A stretch of 64,000 nt of DNA from Sternotherus odoratus (GCA_032164245.1 JAVMKO010000022.1:10167845-10231844); one strand, 5' to 3'; shown: positions 23,770-36,036, counted from the stretch's first letter. Numbers and translations: made by a program. The notes: generated by a model from the sequence alone, not told the origin.

Positions 23770-23936
23770 AACTCCTATTTATTTCAGTTTGCCTCCCAAG
23801 TGGATTACACTAATTCAGAATAAGGCATTCTGATTCCAGAATAAGAACACCCCCACAAGGAGTGAATCGGGACTAGTTAATCTGTTTAAAATTCACATCC
23901 TACCTTTTTCCGGTTTATTTTTTGTGTCTCAACAAG
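23770..23936. mobile_element. MITE-like element (TTGTCTACA-related)
   Basis: It contains repeated GGAATAAG-like words (CAGAATAAGGCATTCTGATT, then CCAGAATAAG) and ends TGTGTCTCAACAAGCCC. This resembles the end of the element at 15906-16058 (GGAGACAAGC). It lies between two SINE fragments. It is a degenerate copy with uncertain boundaries. Confidence 0.4.
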
Positions 23937-24095
23937 CCCTTGGTCTCTTTTGCCTTGCTTTGCCATCTGTAGAATGCAGATAAGAACGCTGCCCTGCCTC
24001 ACCTCGGTGTTGTGAGGGTAAATCCATTTTTAAGAAATTGTGAGGTGCTCAGTTACTATAGTAACAGGGGCCATATAAGCCCTTAAGACAGACAC
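23937..24095 (+). repeat. MIR-type SINE 3' part
   Basis: TTTGCCATCTGTAGAATGCA (23959-23978), then CTCACCTCGGTGTTGTGAGG (23998-24017) and GGGGCCATATAAGCCCTTAA (24067-24086), follow the SINE core-to-tail order. Confidence 0.55.
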
Positions 24096-24867
24096 CCCAA
24101 AAGGGGCCTCTCCGGGTCAGTGGAAGCATCATGTGTGGGAAGCTTGCCCTGTTATTTCCTGTGCTGCCCCAGTTCAGTGGCTAAACAGAAGCCTTTCATC
24201 TCCAGAACCAACCTGGTGTCTTTCACCAGGGGGAAATTCACTAAAATAAGAAAACAAACGGAACATATTTTTTTTAAAGTGGAATGACTGGAAAAATCCA
24301 TTCCTGCTTCAACTCCCCTGACAAGCCCGGCAATCAGGATGCTCTGTAACATCAGAGAAACCTGAGCAACAAGCCTCACTGCCTGCATCACTTAATTAAA
24401 AGTGTTCATTATGTCATCGACTGTTTTAGGGGCAGCGCATAGCCCTGCACTGGGGGAACTGACAGACATACAAAATGAGAACAGACTTCCAAATGTTTGC
24501 TTTCAGCATGTGCAGTTGTTGAGTCTGCGCATAGATGGCATTAAATCATGCCGGCGCTCAATTCCTGTTTATTTTGTCAGGCATTTTTGCGGCTGTTTTA
24601 GCAGCTGAACTTGAAAGTATTCAGTGGGGTTCTCAGAAGACCTTTATTTCCCTGTAGTGAATGAGGAACGCTGCAGATCCACAGAATCGAGAGGCAGTGT
24701 TCTGTTTTAACAAAGGCCTGGCCTCTGCTGAGCTTTTAAGATAATGATGTGATCTCCTGGATGGAAAACATTCTCCCCTTGACTCGTCTCCGGTGGACAA
24801 TACCACTTTGTCTTTAATGTCACCATCCAAGGAGCTCAAAGAACTTTACAAATCCTAATGACTGACA

Positions 24868-25105
24868 CTTAGGCAGTGTGGTCCAGTGGATAGGGCATTG
24901 AACTAGGTTTCAGGATGGTTTGCCCCCTGGCTTTGCCACTGACGAGCTGTGTGACTTTTGGGCAAGTCATTTAACCTTCTCACCCATGGACTGTCTTGTC
25001 TTCTGAAGCTCTCTAGGGCAAAAGCTGTGTCTCACTATATGTACAGCACCTAGCACAATGGGGCTTGGATCTTAGTTGGAGCCTTTCGATGCCACTGCGT
25101 GTTCC
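24868..25105 (+). repeat. Near-complete MIR-type SINE
   Basis: The order is a tRNA-like head GCAGTGTGGTCCAGTGGATA (24873-24892), TGTGTGACTTTTGGGCAAGT (24948-24967), then a tail ACAGCACCTAGCACAATGGG (25043-25062). This is the clearest plus-strand example of the full head-core-tail layout. It lies in FMOD intron 2. Confidence 0.7.
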
Positions 25106-26005
25106 CATGTAGGTAAGTATGGTGACTTACTCAACATACTACTACTTAAATTCAAATACTAAGTGCAGAACATTTAAAGTACTTAGGTACATTTTAAAGG
25201 TACTTAAAGAATAAATCACTTTTTTATCTGCAAATACTTTTTCCAAACAACTGTTTGAAACCATCCCGTCCCTCCCAACTGTCCCAGAGTCTTAGAACCC
25301 ACTGCCCCAGCTCAGGGTTTCAAGCCCTGAGTTGCGGCTATCAGAGCTTTTTCCCTGTCGCACTAGCCAGGGAGGGTGGCATCCTTGCACTCCCCCCTCC
25401 CCCATCTTCCTTTCTGATTGCAGGTGGGCCAGGGAACAAGTCTGCTACTGTTGGCTGCATTCACCAATGGGGAGACTTGTTCACAGCACCCAGGGAAACC
25501 CCAGAATACAAGGCCCCCGGTACGGATACTTTTCTGCAGCAACAACTCCACGATGAGCCAGAAAAAAAGAGATGAGCTCTTATACGAATGAACTTAATTC
25601 TTACAATACAGGGGTTGAAAGAACTTGTACGTGTACCTAGAAATACATCAGTCACCTCCCCAACTTTAAACAAGGCTCATCTGTGCTAAGGAATTCTCTC
25701 TCCCTGGCTAGGTATTTGTTAAGTCTCCACCAAGTCCTGGAGCTTTGCTGCCCCCTGGTTGCTCTCTTCCTTCCCAAAGGCTGCACGGGAAGCCGGAGCA
25801 CCATGCCCCTCTCCAAAACACACCCTCTCCCATGACACAACAGGGGGGTTTCAAGGTTTGCTGGGGCTCTGTAGTGGTTCATGGGATCGCAGCAGCTCAC
25901 TTCACTGCTAGCAGAGCCATCTTGCTAGAAGTCAGGGAAACAGACCCAGCCCTGCTCTGCAGTCTACTCCCCTTCCCCTTGGGGCAGGGTCTGAACCCTC
26001 CCTCT

Positions 26006-26075
26006 GCTACGTGAGTGTAACTCCATTGACTTCAGTGGGGCGACTCCTGATTTGTACAGGAATACATGAGAGGAG
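26006..26075. repeat. Short interspersed repeat, CATTGACTTCAGTGGGG type
   Basis: The phrase TAACTCCATTGACTTCAGTG at 26019-26038 is followed by ACTCCTGATTTGTACAGG. Related phrases recur near 32660-32830 and 46835-46920, so this is a low-copy dispersed sequence of unknown class. Confidence 0.4.
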
Positions 26076-26604
26076 AATCAAGACCAGGGTATTTTCTGCC
26101 CTTTCAGACATGGCTAGTGATTTTGGTAGCCTCCGTTTGTTGGGTGCCCAACTTTAAGGGTCCTGATTTGCAGCGAGAAATCACTCAGCGCTGTCTGAAA
26201 ACCAGGTCTCCTGAAGGTGTCTAGAAATTGTTCCTCGGTTCTGAAAGTCTTGGTCCTCGTTCAAAGTAATACGTGTTTCAAACCTCACAAGTGTGGTTTT
26301 TAGTTATGGGAGGGATTTTGGTGGAGGTGGGAGGGGACAAAGGGGGCAGAGTGGTTCTCAGCTGAATTTCAAAGGCCCCGTGTCTACACTATGGAGCAAG
26401 ACATTGCAATACAATGCGCTGTCTAAACAAGTGTAATACCATAGTGCCTAGGCGTTCTAGTCGTGTCCACTGCTATGACTATTATTACCATGTTGGCACT
26501 GCTCTATCCTAGGCATGGCTCTTTTCCAACAGGACTGTATGAACACTAGCTAGAGAGTTCTGGGCTCTGTCTCATAACCCTCTGTCTCCTTCCTCCCCCT
26601 GCAG

Positions 26605-26756
26605 AATTCTCCATCAGCAGCTTCTGCACAGTGGTCGACGTCATGAACTTTTCCAAGCTCCAGGTCTTGCGGCTGGATGGGAACGAGATCCAACGGAACG
26701 CGGTGCCCCCAGATGCCCCCCTCTGCCTGAGGCGTGCTGAGGTCATTGAGATTTAA
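26605..26756 (+). CDS. FMOD: Fibromodulin, coding exon 3 (C-terminal cap)
   Basis: This exon encodes residues 324-373 and the TAA stop at 26754-26756. With exon 2 the protein is 373 residues, against 376 in human. It begins EFSISSFCTVVDV, joined in frame to NLYLQGNQIN of exon 2. It contains a last leucine-rich repeat (LQVLRLDGNEI) and the C-terminal pair Cys331 and Cys364, which forms the ear-repeat cap of class II proteoglycans. N338-F-S is the conserved last sequon, and the end is ...VIEI as in mammals. The acceptor CCCTGCAG at 26604 is strong. This is the true 3' end of the gene, with no frameshift seen. Confidence 0.96.
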
Positions 26757-27356
26757 CCCCGATCCCGCCCTCCCCCTGTCCTCAGGGTGGCACCACACCT
26801 GTTCCAGTAATCCAGGCTGGGGGAGGGCCGTCGCTCTCGTTTTAACGCGGCTTGATGGTTTGATTCGGCTTCTGCAATAGCGTAATATGGGTGGCGCAGT
26901 AGTGGCCTATTCAGGGTTCCCTGTCAGAGTACGAGGGATGTGTCATTAGCTCCACCCACTAGGTGCTACTCTTTTAAGCCACACCAGCATGGAGGCAGGT
27001 CTCTGCTTTGTCCTACAAAAACCCTTCGGTTCTCTCTCTAACCAGTCAATCCGTTCTCTTGGGTGGCATGGGTGGGTTGCCTGGAGGGGACTCAAGTTGT
27101 CTCCGTTCAAATGCATTGGATTTGAAAGTTTGATGCCAGCTGGGATGGTTTTGAAGTTCATGTTCTGTGGAGGAGGAACTGTGATAAAGGGATCAGAGAG
27201 GGGGGAGGAGGAGAATTCAAGTAGTGTGGAAAAAGACAACAGGCCATGGGACAGGATGGGGATCATTTAAAGCGAGACTGTGGAAGAGAGGAGCAGAGAG
27301 GAAGGGTGAGAGAAAATTCTAATGGAAAAATGGCTGTAATCTATAGGTCAGAACTT

Positions 27357-27750
27357 CAGGTATAAATGGGTGTAGGCACATTGACTTCAGGCAGCGGGTT
27401 TAAAACAAACAAAAGGAAATATTTTTTCACACAACGCACAGTCAACCTGTGGAACTCCCTGCCAGAGGATGGTGTGAAGGTCAAGACTATAACAGGATTC
27501 AAAAAAGAACTAGATAAATTCATGGAGGATAGGTCCATTAATGGCTATTAGCCAGGATGGGCAGGGATGGTGTCCCTAGCCTCTGTTTACCAGAAGCTGG
27601 GAATGGGTGACAGGGGATGGATCACTTGATGGTTACCTGTTCTGTTCATTCCCTCTGGGGCACCTGCCATTGGCCACTGTTGGAAGACAGGATATTGGGC
27701 TAGATGGACCTTTAGTCTTACCCAGTATGACTATTCTTATGTTCTTATGA
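27357..27750 (+). mobile_element. CR1 LINE, 3' end fragment
   Basis: The reading frame at 27366-27551 ends with the CR1 reverse-transcriptase C-terminal signature (YFFTQRTVNLWNSLPEDGV, then FKKELDKFMED) and stops at TAG. After it come the typical CR1 3'UTR words GGGCTAGATGGACCTTTAGT (27697-27716) and CCCAGTATGACTATTCTTAT, then the terminal repeat GTTCTTATGA. It is 5'-truncated as usual for CR1. It lies inside the inferred FMOD 3'UTR, in sense. Confidence 0.88.
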
Positions 27751-28457
27751 ATGATTCTGATTTACACCAGCTGAGGATCTGTAACCTTACATCCTGTATC
27801 TACTGGTCTCCTCTTACATGAGACTGCCGAACTTTCAGGGGTCTATCCTCCTAAGACACACTGCAGGCTTCTGTGTAGCTAGCAAGATGTAGGAGCTGGT
27901 TTATAAAGGGGAATTCCCGAGGGTGCCAGGGGAGAACTAAGAACTAAGGCAGACAATCTGATTCTGGAAAGCTGGTTTCATGGTTGTGTGTGAGCCCAGT
28001 CAGATGTCGCAGTCAAACGAAAGGAGCTGCCCAAACTCACCCTTATCGCAAATTCCTACTCTGCCTTCCCGTTGTGGTTAATTGCATTTATTAAGTGTGT
28101 CACTCTCTGGCTGTATAATTATTTGCTCTTTTCTCTTGAGGAACTCACAGGTTAACAACGCTCAGTCTGCTCTAAGCATCAATCCCCTTGGATTGTTTTG
28201 GTTTGAAACACCCCTTTTCCCCAGCCCAGATTGGGGTCCCATTTTAAAAAAAATCTTGGCGGTGAATTTGAATTCCACAAAAGCCTAAATACCAGCTGGG
28301 TTCATTGGACAAGGCAGAGAGCAAGGGTCAGGTGAGCTTCTGGGGGACTTGGGGAGCTCAAGAGGCCATCTAAACCCTCCACATTTAAACTGCATGCTAA
28401 CAATATAAAGGAATCTGTACTCTCACCGAAGCATGAACTGTAGATATCATACCAATC

Positions 28458-28463
28458 AATAAA
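28458..28463 (+). terminator. FMOD: Candidate FMOD poly(A) signal AATAAA
   Basis: First canonical AATAAA on the sense strand after the FMOD stop codon. The context is AT-rich (CAATCAATAAAACCC), with a GT-containing stretch about 25 bp later. It is unverified by transcripts. Confidence 0.5.
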
Positions 28464-31400
28464 ACCCTTTTTATAATTGCACGGAACGTGTTTCAGGAAT
28501 GCAAAAAACAGAGGCCAAGCTCTGAATGTCTGGATAGCGATTAGAGTTGGGGCTGAAAACAAATGCTCCAGAACTTTATAAAGATTTAAGCCTAAATTTT
28601 GAAGTGACTCGTGGTTTTGGGTACCGAACATGAGATGTTAACCTTAAAGGGGCATGTTTTTTCAGAGGGCAGGAACCTCACCAGGAGCTGAAGCCTGGAG
28701 CCCCGAATGGGACAGGGTCATATGGGGGCAGGGGCAGGAAATACTGTGTGAGAATTTAAGCCCTGCCTGCACCCCTTACTATAGCCAGTGGCTGGGTTGG
28801 TGTTGATTTCAAGCAAAGCATCAAAGAGGCAGTGTGATTCACAGGGTAAGGCCCACCTCTATTTTAAATGCATATTTACTGTGATGAGTAAAAATTTTAG
28901 GCACCACTGTATTTCTGACGCTAGGTGTCAGTGCTGCACGTCAGTTGCATTCAACTTGCTCTGTTTTTAAAGCCTGAGCTGGGATAGGAATGTGGGACCC
29001 AAGTTTTTCGGCCCCAGATACCCACACATCTGCCACCTCTCCGAAGCCCCGATGAAGAACGCCGTCCGCACCCCGCAGGAGGAGTAGGTTACGGCTGAAG
29101 TGCCTCCAACTCAACAAGAAGTCAATGGCAGAGCAAAACCCCAGCTGACTGCTTCATGCTCGGGAGGGTTGGACTTGGGCCATCAAGCACTCAGGAGGGG
29201 GAGAAAGGAAGAAAGATGTATCCAGTAGAATCTAGTCTGGGAGGAGGCGCCTGTCTCCAGGGATCCCCCCAAAACATTCATGAATCCAGGCTCCCTGACA
29301 GCCTTCACTGGCCCCCTCCCAGGGGAAGGCAGAAGGCAGACAGGGCATACTGCGGGATTCAAGGCACAGCCAGTCAGTACCTGTGAAAATGAAGAAGGGC
29401 CTTGGAGCCTGGAAGGAGAACAGAGGCCAGCTCCGAGCTACAAGCCCATGAGCAATACAAGGATCTAGGGATAGACACAGCTGCTCTCTTTTCAGAGGAG
29501 AAGCGGATGGGGTGAGGTGAAGGAGGCTTCAGATCAGGCTCACCTAAGAACCAGGCTCTTCCTAGGGGGGATAGGACAAGCCTGAGATACAGAGTCAATA
29601 GATTCCCAGAGATTTCTAGGTTGGTCTCCCTAATGTACAGCCATAACTGGATCAGCTGCCTCCAGGTGGGATGCCTTTCCATGCCCGTTATCTCTCCATC
29701 CTTCCTACCTGCACCCAAAATCCATTGCCTTCAGGTGGGGGCAACCCCATGGCCCACACTGCCCCTTCAGGTGGCTTCCCAGTGCCAGCTAGAGATGAAG
29801 CCCACAGGCACTTGGGTACTCCTCACTCTGCTCTTGGTAGTGGCTAGCACTTTGAGCTAACCTGCGCGGTATTCCGGCAACCCCCCAGGAAGGACGGAAG
29901 CCCCCGGAGGTGGAAAACGATGGGGTAGGGAGGGGGATGAGAAGTGAGTCTAACCCACCAATGGAACCATTGAGCAAACACAATACAAGTCCGTTAGCAG
30001 TCACAAAACCAAAGATAATCCCTTCTGCACACATGCAGACCCATCTGGGTCATGTCCAGCGGAGACAACAGATTTCAGCCCATACTGGGAGCGGGCCAGG
30101 TGTGGAAAACTCCTCAGCCTGTGTGTACCCAGCGTGGGCCGGACGTATGAGCTCAACGGCTGAGCTGCTGCAGCGGGAATAGTCGGGTCGGCCAGGCAGG
30201 AGGTTGCCTGGCAGAGAAACTGGGGCAGAGAAAGCTGCAGCGAGGTGCTGACTACCAGACCTGACCCAATTGCCCTGACACAGGTGCGCCGAGCCGAGGT
30301 TACACAAACAGGAGATGGGAGATAATGGCAGTGTCTCTCCTTAACTTGCTCCATGGGGGGCCGACAGCATCTGCTCCATGGGGCAGGAAGAAAGGAACAG
30401 CTTGCAGCCTGACCCAGATAAGGAGAGAGACCTTTAAACAGGTCAGTTCCTGAATGCACTGGAGCTCAGTACGCTCCTCTCTCTGTGTGTGTCTAGGAGT
30501 TGGAAGGAAACGTATTCATCAGGCAGCACACGTGAAATTCAGGGCTGGGGTTGGCAGCTAATATTCGGAAATTTATAAGCACCATGTCCAGCTATCCGTG
30601 CCCTCCTCGTATCGACTGATGTTTGCTGGCCTTGACCGTCCTTTGCACACCCCATTACCATGTGATTTTCCTCCCCACCAGCTACAGGGCTCTGTTGCTT
30701 CCCTTCTTATCAGCTTGATCATCTCCTCTGATTGACTGAAGCTGACCCTGACAACAGCAGATGCCTGGAGATTGGGCTGGGAATTCAGGGCCACTAGAGG
30801 CCAGTGCGTGGGGCCGCGGTGCTTGGATCAGGGTCAGAACCACAACTTTCATTGAAAACAAAAACAAAATGTTTGTAGCCTTCATAGTTGCAAAGAACAT
30901 CCTGAAACTATGACCCCAATGGCTGAGTGTGCAATAGCTCTGAGAGGTGTGAACTGCCTCACGCACCTCAGTGGGGTGTTAGCTCCAAGACCCACTGCTC
31001 TGGGGGCTCCACCAACAGAGGACTCACGGCAGTCAAGCGAGACCTTATGTTAAATCTCTAACAGTGTGTGGGAGGAGAAAAGTGCAGCCGGCCTAGACCA
31101 CCCAAACACCTCAGTTTGGGGGTAAGTACCGAAAGGTCCCTCTGCCTCTCTTGGGTTTGGAGAGGGTTCCCAGTGTTGGTGCGCCAGTGAATAGGACAGG
31201 CCGTGAACCCTTTTCCGCTGGGGGTCATGCTGGATTGTGGAGCTAGCGGAGCCAAAGCAACAAGGGAACCCCACAGCAGGAATCCGAAAGCTCCAGTTGT
31301 CACTAGCATGGGAGTTACAGGGAGCACACGTTAAATGGGATCAGTCCCGGACAGTCCCTCCCCAGCAGGTACAACCAGTCCTCCATGGACAGTTGTTCAC

Positions 31401-32006
31401 ACACAGTGACTGCTGAATTTCCAGAGGGGGAGAATCAGTGACTCATCAGGTGCATGGTACCTCCTCAGCTGGTGTTAGCCCAGTGGGTCTCCCTGCTGAC
31501 CCCCAACCCCGTCTTATCACGTCACTAAGTGCACACATCTGACTTCCCTCCCGATCGTTGGGAAGCAGACGGTGAACAGTGACTGTGTCCCTGGCTTTGT
31601 CAAGGTTTGGATGTAGGTAAATACCAGCTGCAGTGAATGTGTCTGCACTCTCTGGGACTGACTAAACTCCCAAAGTCCAGGCTCAGGGTCAGCCTCCCGG
31701 AGATGGATTCTTTGTGGAGAGGATTAGGCTCAGCATAAGCCCGGGGATGAAGTGTTTGGGATAACTGAAGAGAAGGCAAGAGCCCTCCTCATAGAGTCCC
31801 AGCCAGGGCATATCTGGTCCTGGCATTCGGCAAGTGACCCGACACACATCTGCCTTCAGTCTCCAAGCCCTGCCAGAGGCAGCCTGCAACCACCCAGAAA
31901 TCTACCACAGCTCACTACCCGTCCTCCTTCTCCATAGTAGCATCCATTCATCCAGGTCAAAGTGAGGGGGATAGGAATGGGAAACATGGCCCTGAAGCAG
32001 TTTGGG

Positions 32007-32134
32007 TAGGGTGACCAGACAGCAAGGGTGGAAAAATTGGGATGGGGGTTGGAAGGGGGTAATAGGAGCCTATATAAGAAAAAGACCCCAAAATTGGGAC
32101 TGTCCCGATAAAATCGGGACATCTGGTCATCCTA
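32007..32134 (+). mobile_element. hAT-type MITE (TAGGGTGACC family), copy 4
   Basis: The left end is TAGGGTGACCAGAC and the right end TCTGGTCATCCTA, with one mismatch. The flanks AGTTTGGG and AGTGCAGG match only partly, so the target duplication has decayed. Length is 128 bp. Same orientation and internal block as the other copies. Confidence 0.83.
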
Positions 32135-32633
32135 AGTGCAGGGAGCATTTGTGGGACAGTTTTTCTCTTGCAAGGAGGGCTGTAAATTCCTTCCCTGTCA
32201 GTTGCTCAGCACCCCCCTCCTCTTCCTGTGCTGGAAAAGCTGCCTGAGTGCCCTGTACACATGGCTCTTTGTTCCCGCGTCAGATTTTTGCCTTGGAGAA
32301 CCAAGCTGCCCTTCCAAAAATAACACTGCCCTACAGGCGCAAAGGCGAGACGGACACCCTGGGAGGTTTGCATTGGAGGCCCCTGAATGCTGACCCATCC
32401 TACATCCCCAAAGCCATTGAATTTGGCCTGGGGTGAAGGAAACAAAACCGAAGCTGCACTGGGATCTGCAGATCCGGTTTACATGGCAGGGGGCTGGGGT
32501 GCCGACACCACGAGGGGTGTGATGAGAGGTGGGTCTCAGAGCTAATGGGGTTGGGTCACAGGCAGGTGGGACTCTGCTGATTCTGCTTCCAGGCCCAGGT
32601 CCCCAGGTGGTATAAATTAGCATAGCACCACTG

Positions 32634-32840
32634 AATGCCCGCTGAGAACCCGGCCTGTTAACACCAATGGAGTGATGCTGTTTGCGCCCGCTGCGGATCA
32701 GACCCATGGGTAACAACAGAGCTTTGCAGCTTTACACCAGCTGAGAAGCCACTGGAGCTTGGCAGATTTACCCCAGCCAGAGATCTGGCCCGTTCGTTCC
32801 AATGGAGTGAGGCCAATTTACACCTGGCCCTTAATATTCA
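32634..32840. repeat. Dispersed repeat with TTTACACCAGCTGAG words
   Basis: AACACCAATGGAGTGATGCT, GCTTTACACCAGCTGAGAAG and TTCCAATGGAGTGAGGCCAA are internal variants of one theme that also occurs near 26020 and 46860. No coding frame and no clear ends. Confidence 0.4.
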
Positions 32841-33714
32841 GCTTCACAAGGGGCTCAAGGACTGGGAGAGGGCCCTTTCCCTGGACAGCCTCAGAATGCA
32901 TGCACAGCTCCATGCATGTTGTCTGGGAAAAACCCAGGGTGGGGGTTAGGGGGTGGGGAGATCCCAGCTTGGCCGGGGCTTACTGACTTGCCGCGGGACC
33001 AACAAGGGGGCTTTAGTATCCCGCTCCCTTAATAAAACAGGCTCGGGACTTGCAAAGCAGGTCAGGGCTGGGAAAACACCCTGCAAACAGGCTTTGCCTG
33101 GCGGGCAGCCCTGGTGAATACAAGCAGCTGGCAAGCACCCCCGACCCCCCCCCCTTCCCCACCACCAAAGGCCACTTCAAGGATTGTTGATTTCTAAGGG
33201 GCCTCTCCCCCACCACCCTGCCTCTGTAGTGGGCACAGAGCCTTTAACAGCACCCCAAGTCATGCCTCCCCCCCCCCTTAATCCCCCAAAGGGGAAGGCC
33301 CCCATTGGGCCACCAGGCTCCTCAGCTGCCCAATCAGAGGTCTGTTGTCATGGGGGGGTGGAGTAGGTGGAGTAAGCCCTGGGTGGTGGGGGGAAGATTT
33401 TTCACTGTTGCTGGGAGAAGGAGGCAGAGGCTGGTACGACAGGCTGCCCTGTGGGGATGGGAGCAGGCAAAGCTCCCTCTATCCAGGGCAGGTGTTCCCA
33501 CCCACTGCAGGAAGGAGGGGTGTGTGTGACCTTTGTCTTTGCCTGGTTTCCTAGATCACTAGAAATAAAAATCCAGTAGTGCTTTCCCCTGCAATGGTGG
33601 TGCAGCGTGCTACGTCGGTCTTGGGGCACACAGCAAGGGGATTGTTAGAGGGCTCAGCAAAACAGTTTACCAAGTACCCTCGGGTTTCGGACACCTCCCC
33701 TTTAGGGCGCTCAC

Positions 33715-33990
33715 CGTAAGCCTGGTTTTTCAAAGGTGCTGAGCTCATTAACCCCAAGCAATGCTGCAGCTACTCCTCTCCCTTGCAAATCGGCCCCGCA
33801 GAACCATATTTCCAGAAGCACCCACCACACGCGGAAGCCAGATTTTCAGAAGAGCTCAACCCCCGTATAGGTTCTGCAAAGGTCTCAGTTCCCAGCAACT
33901 CCCCCGGATGGGCATACTTTGCACAAGAACTCAGCACCCAACACGCATCTCGTGCCCTGAGCTCCTGTGAAAATCTGTGAAATATCTTAA
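33715..33990. repeat. Dispersed repeat with TTTTCAAAGGTGCTGAGC words
   Basis: TTTTTCAAAGGTGCTGAGCT, AGATTTTCAGAAGAGCTCAA and ACTCAGCACCCAACACGCAT are variants of one theme. A related stretch occurs at 56768-56880 (AGATTTTCAAGTACTCAGCC). Class unknown. Confidence 0.4.
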
Positions 33991-34169
33991 AAGTTGGACT
34001 CCCTAAAAATCAGTGTTTCCATCTCAGAATCTTGACCTAGATGCTTGGCTGTTTTAGTCTAGTTTTAAACCTCCCCCAGTTACAACTTTAGACACCTCCT
34101 AGGTGCTCAAAGTTATTTGGAATTGTTGTTTCAACACATGAATGTTTTTGTTTACATCTATATCTATCT

Positions 34170-34183
34170 CCCCCCCCCCCCCC
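34170..34183. repeat. C14 homopolymer
   Basis: A run of 14 C following CTATATCTATCT. Confidence 0.9.
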
Positions 34184-34262
34184 AAGAAAAGTACAAAAGG
34201 CACACGGAAAATCACAACACAATGAGTAATCCATTGAAAATGATTAACATTACTGCTGCAAT

Positions 34263-34271
<9 letters not shown>

Positions 34272-34297
<26 letters not shown>
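34272..34297. repeat. (GA)n microsatellite
   Basis: About 13 GA units, about 90 bp after the C14 run. Confidence 0.92.
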
Positions 34298-34599
34298 ATC
34301 TCTGTCTATTTATCTAAGGCCTTGATTCCACAAACTTATTTGTGAGACTACTCACATAACTGTAAGCATGTGGGCAAATGTTTGCACAATCAGAGTCTGA
34401 GTCATAACAAAGGGAAGTGTACACATATTCACACACGCTGCCTATTGCTTTGTGTTTTCCCTTCTCGGCTGGGTTTCTCCCAGGTTGCAGTTATACATAT
34501 TCGTCATTTCTATCAGCCACAGGCAAAAATCTGCTCTCTGTTATGATGGTGACTCTACTGAGCTGAGTTTATTTGTAGCTAAGATCAACATTTGTAAAC

Positions 34600-34755
34600 A
34601 TCCAGGCCTGCCATCTGTAAAACTGAGAAAACAGCACTCACCTCACAAAGGTATTGTGAGGCTTAGTTCCTTACTCTCTATAAAAGGCTCTGAGATCTTC
34701 AGCGGGAAGGGGCTAGAGATGAGCAAATTATTAATTGTTTATTATTATTAATAAG
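34600..34755 (+). repeat. MIR-type SINE 3' part
   Basis: GCCATCTGTAAAACTGAGAA, CTCACAAAGGTATTGTGAGG and a terminal TTATTATTATTAATAAG show the core-to-tail order. Confidence 0.55.
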
Positions 34756-34899
34756 CTGTCCGTTGTGTTATCTCTTCCAGAACTACAGGAAGTGCTGACT
34801 TCCAACATTCAAAAAGCACATTTATTTCCTTTAATAACAAGGAAATAAATAATAAATATTTTGCTCTGGTGCCGTGCTTTTCGTTTAAGGCCTTCAAAG

Positions 34900-35065
34900 T
34901 TCTTCAGCTTTCTCTCATTTTTGCAACACTTCTGGGAGGTAGGGGAAATATTATCCCCATTTTATAGAAGGGGAAGCTGAGGCATGGAGAAAGTAGGTTA
35001 TTTATCCTGGGTCACACAGCCGAGTCAGGAAACAAACACAGGAATACTGATTCCCCAGCCTTATC
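34900..35065 (-). repeat. MIR-type SINE
   Basis: ATTATCCCCATTTTATAGAA, GGGGAAGCTGAGGCATGGAG and TCCTGGGTCACACAGCCGAG are the reversed core. Confidence 0.6.
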
Positions 35066-35854
35066 AGTGTATTTTGGCACTGGGTACCTTCCTTCTCCTT
35101 CCTGTACACAAATAAGTCCTCAATCAGTATTTTTGGAGGGTAGGAAGGCAGAAGGAAGGGGGAAGGAAATTCCCAATCTATTCAGCTTTCTTTCTTGTCT
35201 CCCCTTTTGTTTAACCTGCCATCTGTCTCGCAGTACAGTACACCCCGCACCATTATACGGTAACCGCGCGCGTGCCATAAATATCAAGACCGGCTTTGTT
35301 TCTGCTTCAAAGACACATCAAGACCCTCACGACTGATCCGTGCCAGGGGACCAAAGCATTTTCCAAAGAGGGGCTTCCACGTAGGAAGCCATGGTCTCCC
35401 GCAGGGCTCGCTGTGCTGTTCTGGCTTTCCCCGGGTCTATGCTTGCGTTGGGGAGGTCAGGAATCAGGTGGGTCGGGTTTGCTTTTCATTGTTTCCTCCT
35501 TCTAACCTGGCAGTGTTTCACTCTGACCCCTGCTCCAGCCTGGGGTTTTGTCCTGCTGCTGCCTTGCTGCGGAGAACTGTATTGAGGAAAGGAGCGGAGA
35601 GGGGAGCGGGGAGGGGGGCAGAGAGAGAGAGGGAGAGTGTGTGTCCGTCCCTGGAGATAGTGCTCCAGCTCACATCTGCCATGCTTGCAGAGTTCAGGGG
35701 GAGAAGGAGAGCCCTTTCCCTTTTATTTACATTTCTGTTTGCAGCAGAGACAAAACACCGGGGTCCTGGCCCCCCAACGAGCACCAGAGAAAGGATCCCA
35801 TAACCCCCATTCCAAAGGGCTAATCCTCAAGTCAGGCAAAGGGTATTGTAGAGA

Positions 35855-35982
35855 TAGGGTGACCAGACAGCAAGTGTGAAAAATCGGGACAGGGTGGGGG
35901 TGGGGGGTAATAGGAGCCTATATAAGAAAAAGACCCCAAAATCGGGACTGTCCCTATAAAATCGGGACATCTGGTCGCCCTA
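35855..35982 (+). mobile_element. hAT-type MITE (TAGGGTGACC family), copy 5
   Basis: The ends are TAGGGTGACC and GGTCGCCCTA. The flanks TGTAGAGA (35847-35854) and TGTAGTGC (35983-35990) share the first five bases, a decayed 8-bp duplication. It lies directly beside a second hAT end (35998-36036). Confidence 0.85.
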
Positions 35983-35997
35983 TGTAGTGCTAACCCC

Positions 35998-36036
35998 AAA
36001 GTGGCCCCTTGGGCCAATAAGTTTGCCCACCCCTGC
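35998..36036 (-). mobile_element. hAT (Charlie-like) terminus fragment
   Basis: The rc reads CAGGGGTGGGCAAACTTATT followed by GGCCC, a recognisable hAT terminal sequence. Only the end is preserved. A second copy of this end is at 6087-6120. Confidence 0.55.

Larger units (their letters stand above)
20372..26604 (+). other. FMOD: FMOD intron 2
   Basis: The donor is GTGAGC at 20372. The acceptor is a long pyrimidine tract ending CCCCCTGCAG at 26595-26604. Phase is 1: the G at 20371 joins AA at 26605 to make Glu324. The 6.2-kb intron holds two hAT-type MITEs (20888-21010, 22626-22748), a further hAT-like composite (22224-22555) and several SINEs. The rest, notably 21020-22220 and 25110-26600, has no recognisable gene. 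Confidence 0.92.
26757..28480 (+). other. FMOD: FMOD 3'UTR (inferred end)
   Basis: No AATAAA is seen on the + strand between the stop codon and 28458-28463 (CAATCAATAAAACCC). A GT-containing stretch follows (GAACGTGTTTC, 28485-28495). That predicts a 3'UTR of about 1.7 kb, near the usual length for FMOD mRNA. It contains a CR1 fragment (27357-27750). The end is an inference from the poly(A) signal alone. Confidence 0.5.

Noticed and set aside
27366..27551. 61-residue + frame as a small gene
   Set aside because: It is the C-terminal remnant of the CR1 reverse-transcriptase frame, not a host gene.
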